DNA of 64,000 bases from Lentilactobacillus parabuchneri DSM 5707 = NBRC 107865. GTDB taxonomy: Bacteria; Bacillota; Bacilli; Lactobacillales; Lactobacillaceae. The position numbers and the translations under genes are program-made. This document shows positions 61,852 to 64,000 of the stretch, in pieces; position 1 is the first letter of the stretch; each line of letters begins with the position of its first letter. The stretch covers positions 1 through 64,000 of the forward strand of contig NZ_AZGK01000004.1 in the NCBI RefSeq assembly GCF_001435315.1, given 5' to 3'. The notes beneath the pieces were generated by a model. The model was given only the letters and a program-made list of their open reading frames with translations. It had not been told where the DNA came from and ran no database searches.

Positions 61852-64000
61852 TTACTCGCTATCTAATTGTGTTAATTGAGATGAATCCGTCTGACTTTTC
61901 ATGCCAACTAATTTCTTAATTCCGGAAATCGCAAAGGTTGGAATCGCCGATATAATAATGATTCCGACATACATTGGCATCGATAACGGCGCTGTTCCCA
62001 TGACGTTATTGAAGAATGGCATTAAGGTCACCAGAATTGACGAAGTTGCCGCAAATCCCACCGCCAACGTTAATCTGGAGTTGGAAAATGGATTTCGGTC
62101 AAATAACGTCTTGACACTTCTTGCGTCGTAAACGTGCCACAACTGGCCAAATACCAAGGTTAGAAAGGCAAGGGTTTGGCTTTGAGCTACCGAATAGCCT
62201 TGCATTGCTGCCCAGACAAAGGCCGCAAAAACCATCCCACCCATGACACCACCACGCAGGAGCACTCTTTTTAGCATGCCATTCGCTAAAATTGATTGCT
62301 TGGCATCTCGTGGCCGCTGTTTCATCACATCTGATTCCGCTTCGTCATAGCCCAGAGCAAACGATGGCAGTGAGTCGCTGACCATGTTGACCCAAAGCAC
62401 CATCAACGCTGTTAGTGTCGGCGTCACTTCAGTCACCTGACCGATGGACGATGTAATCAGGAAGACCCCCAGCAATAGTGATAGAACCTCCGCCACATTG
62501 GTTGTTAGCTCATGACGCATAAAGTTCAAAATATTAGCAAAAATTGTCCGGCCGGACTCAACTGATTTTTCGATCGTTGTAAATTGATCATCCAGTAAAA
62601 TCAAGTCGGCGGCGTCCTTGGTAACTTCTGTTCCGTTAATGCCCACTGCAATTCCAATGTCAGCCGCCTTTAACGCAGGGGCGTCATTAATGCCGTCCCC
62701 GGTCATGGCAACGACTTGTTCATGAGCTTGAAGCTGCTTGATAATCCGCTGTTTGTGCTCTGGGGTCACCCGAGCGTATACCCGCGTATCCAAAACGCGC
62801 TTTGATAGCTGGGCGTCAGACATTTCTTCCAAATCACGGCCGGTAATCACGTCGGCATCTTTTGATTGAATAATCCCCAACTGTTTGGCAATCGCCTTGG
62901 CTGTCATTGCATGATCGCCTGTGATCATCACCACGTTGACTGATGCGTCCGTCAGTTTTTTCACCGATTGCCTAACTTCTTCGCGCGGCGGATCAATAAT
63001 GCCGACCAACCCGAGAAATGATAAATGTTGCTCAAGTTCAGAACTTGACGCGTTCAAGGCCGCTTCTTTAGTAATCTCGCGTTGGGCAATTGAAATGGTT
63101 CTTAACGCGTCGTTGGCGAATTCCAGCATCGATTCTTCAATGGTTGCAGAAGCGTTTTGAATATCAACTTTTTGACCATCAATTAGTGCCAACTCGGTTA
63201 ATGGCTTAATGACATCGGGCGCACCCTTGGTTAAGCTAAAGTAGCGCCCGTTTTCTTTGATAACCACCGTCATCATTTTTCGAGTACTGTCAAATGGGAA
63301 GATCCGGACAATATCAATATCACGATCGCCCTTATCTTCCAGCAGTTCGTCACGCTTAATGCCCTGTTTTGCGGCCAGTACCACCAAAGAAACATCAGTT
63401 GGATTCCCAAAGGGACGCCAGTTTTGCTTGTCATCCGGCTTAATTTCGGCCTCATTGTTCAAAACCGCAACTTCTAAAAATCGCTGATAGTCAGCTGAAT
63501 GGGTATCGCCACCATCCGCCCGAATAAAATCACCAATCGGTGTATAGCCATTTCCTTCGACGTTATAAATTTGACCGTTTGCTAAAAATCGGGTGACTGC
63601 CATTTCATTTTTCGTCAGCGTCCCTGTCTTATCGGAGGCAATGTAGGTCGTCGACCCCAAGGTTTCCACGCTGCTCAATGATTTAACCAACCCTTTTTGG
63701 CTGGCCATCATCTTCGCGCCAATCGTCAGCACAATCGATAATACCACCGGCATTGCGTCTGGAATCGAGGCTACGGCAATGGCAATCGCCGTCGCGGAGA
63801 TCCCACCAAAGCTATCCATGGAAATGCTGCCGACTTGAATCAGTTGTTTCACTAAATCGTAACCAATCGTAATCACAATGATAATTCCGGCAATAATCAT
63901 CAGTTTTTGACTGAGACTGTAAACAGATTTTTCAATCGGAGTTTTTTGATCATCGATATCCTGCATTAAGCCGGATATTTTACCCAATTCGGTATCCATG
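61852..64000 (-). CDS. P-type ATPase, Ca2+-transporting type (5' end outside the window)
   Basis: About 716 residues are visible; a full member has near 900. The missing part holds the actuator domain with TGES and the first two helices. Present are the phosphorylation motif SDKTGTLTKNE, the nucleotide-binding domain, the GDGINDAPALKAADIG hinge, and six C-terminal membrane helices (WVNMVSDSLPSFALGYD). It pumps cations, likely calcium or another divalent ion, at the cost of ATP. The ATG at 63999 is internal, not the start. Confidence 0.9.
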   Translation of the reverse strand, partial: MDTELGKISGLMQDIDDQKTPIEKSVYSLSQKLMIIAGIIIVITIGYDLVKQLIQVGSISMDSFGGISATAIAIAVASIPDAMPVVLSIVLTIGAKMMASQKGLVKSLSSVETLGSTTYIASDKTGTLTKNEMAVTRFLANGQIYNVEGNGYTPIGDFIRADGGDTHSADYQRFLEVAVLNNEAEIKPDDKQNWRPFGNPTDVSLVVLAAKQGIKRDELLEDKGDRDIDIVRIFPFDSTRKMMTVVIKENGRYFSLTKGAPDVIKPLTELALIDGQKVDIQNASATIEESMLEFANDALRTISIAQREITKEAALNASSSELEQHLSFLGLVGIIDPPREEVRQSVKKLTDASVNVVMITGDHAMTAKAIAKQLGIIQSKDADVITGRDLEEMSDAQLSKRVLDTRVYARVTPEHKQRIIKQLQAHEQVVAMTGDGINDAPALKAADIGIAVGINGTEVTKDAADLILLDDQFTTIEKSVESGRTIFANILNFMRHELTTNVAEVLSLLLGVFLITSSIGQVTEVTPTLTALMVLWVNMVSDSLPSFALGYDEAESDVMKQRPRDAKQSILANGMLKRVLLRGGVMGGMVFAAFVWAAMQGYSVAQSQTLAFLTLVFGQLWHVYDARSVKTLFDRNPFSNSRLTLAVGFAATSSILVTLMPFFNNVMGTAPLSMPMYVGIIIISAIPTFAISGIKKLVGMKSQTDSSQLTQLDSE

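Overview
The window looks like chromosome of a low-to-mid GC Gram-positive of the Lactobacillaceae, probably a heterofermentative, arginine-catabolising lactobacillus. I base this on a complete arginine deiminase cluster, a bile-salt-hydrolase-type amidase, LtaS, RNase Y, Spx, a T-box leader, secreted wall hydrolases, a surface-protein remnant, frequent TTG starts and strong AGGAGG-type ribosome binding sites. The genus cannot be decided from the sequence. There is no prophage, transposase, CRISPR array, rRNA or tRNA.

Layout. 1-4600: end of an MDR oxidoreductase, then divergent purB and purA-guaC sharing a control region with a PurR-box pair. 4600-11100: LysM wall protein, a T-box-controlled NhaC-type transporter, a GNAT enzyme, and a run (bile-acid-type hydrolase, GH73 glucosaminidase, TerC, thioredoxin). 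11200-20000: MMPL exporter, NlpC/P60 hydrolase, acyltransferase, orphan PTS EIIC with a DUF915 hydrolase, a GNAT gene flanked by inverted structured repeats, a phosphoglycerate-mutase-like phosphatase. 20100-25400: operon of lipoteichoic acid synthase, K+ channel and a short UvrA-like ATPase. 25400-38900: ferredoxin-NADP reductase with a PrsW-like protease, nucleoside hydrolase, a second structured repeat, matrixin-type metalloprotease, Cof phosphatase, cysteine-free Spx, NhaP antiporter, 5'-nucleotidase, RNase Y, alpha/beta hydrolase. 39000-44970: XRE regulator, methyltransferase-like protein, Ogt, DUF2252 and DsrE pair, HAD phosphatase, TSUP exporter. 44980-51000: arcA-arcB-arcC-arcR-arcD on the minus strand. 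51300-64000: YfhO-like membrane protein, ArgR, GH65 phosphorylase, LysR regulator, NCS2 purine permease, secreted wall protein, GreA, and the C-terminal three quarters of a Ca2+-type P-ATPase.

How genes fit together. Purine interconversion and salvage are represented by purB, purA, guaC, the nucleoside hydrolase, the 5'-nucleotidase and the NCS2 permease; PurR-like boxes occur at purB/purA and at the permease. ADI turns arginine into ornithine, ammonia, CO2 and ATP; a Crp/Fnr regulator lies in the cluster and an ArgR paralogue with a changed arginine-binding motif lies 4 kb away.

The most unusual content is intergenic. One family of long, bulged, covarying hairpins occurs at six places. At four of them it begins at or directly after the stop codon of the upstream gene, including both arcA-arcB and arcB-arcC gaps. 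A second, unrelated-looking element at 28730-29095 has 29-bp inverted ends and two palindromes that keep identical internal and terminal loops while their stems covary. I do not recognise either family.
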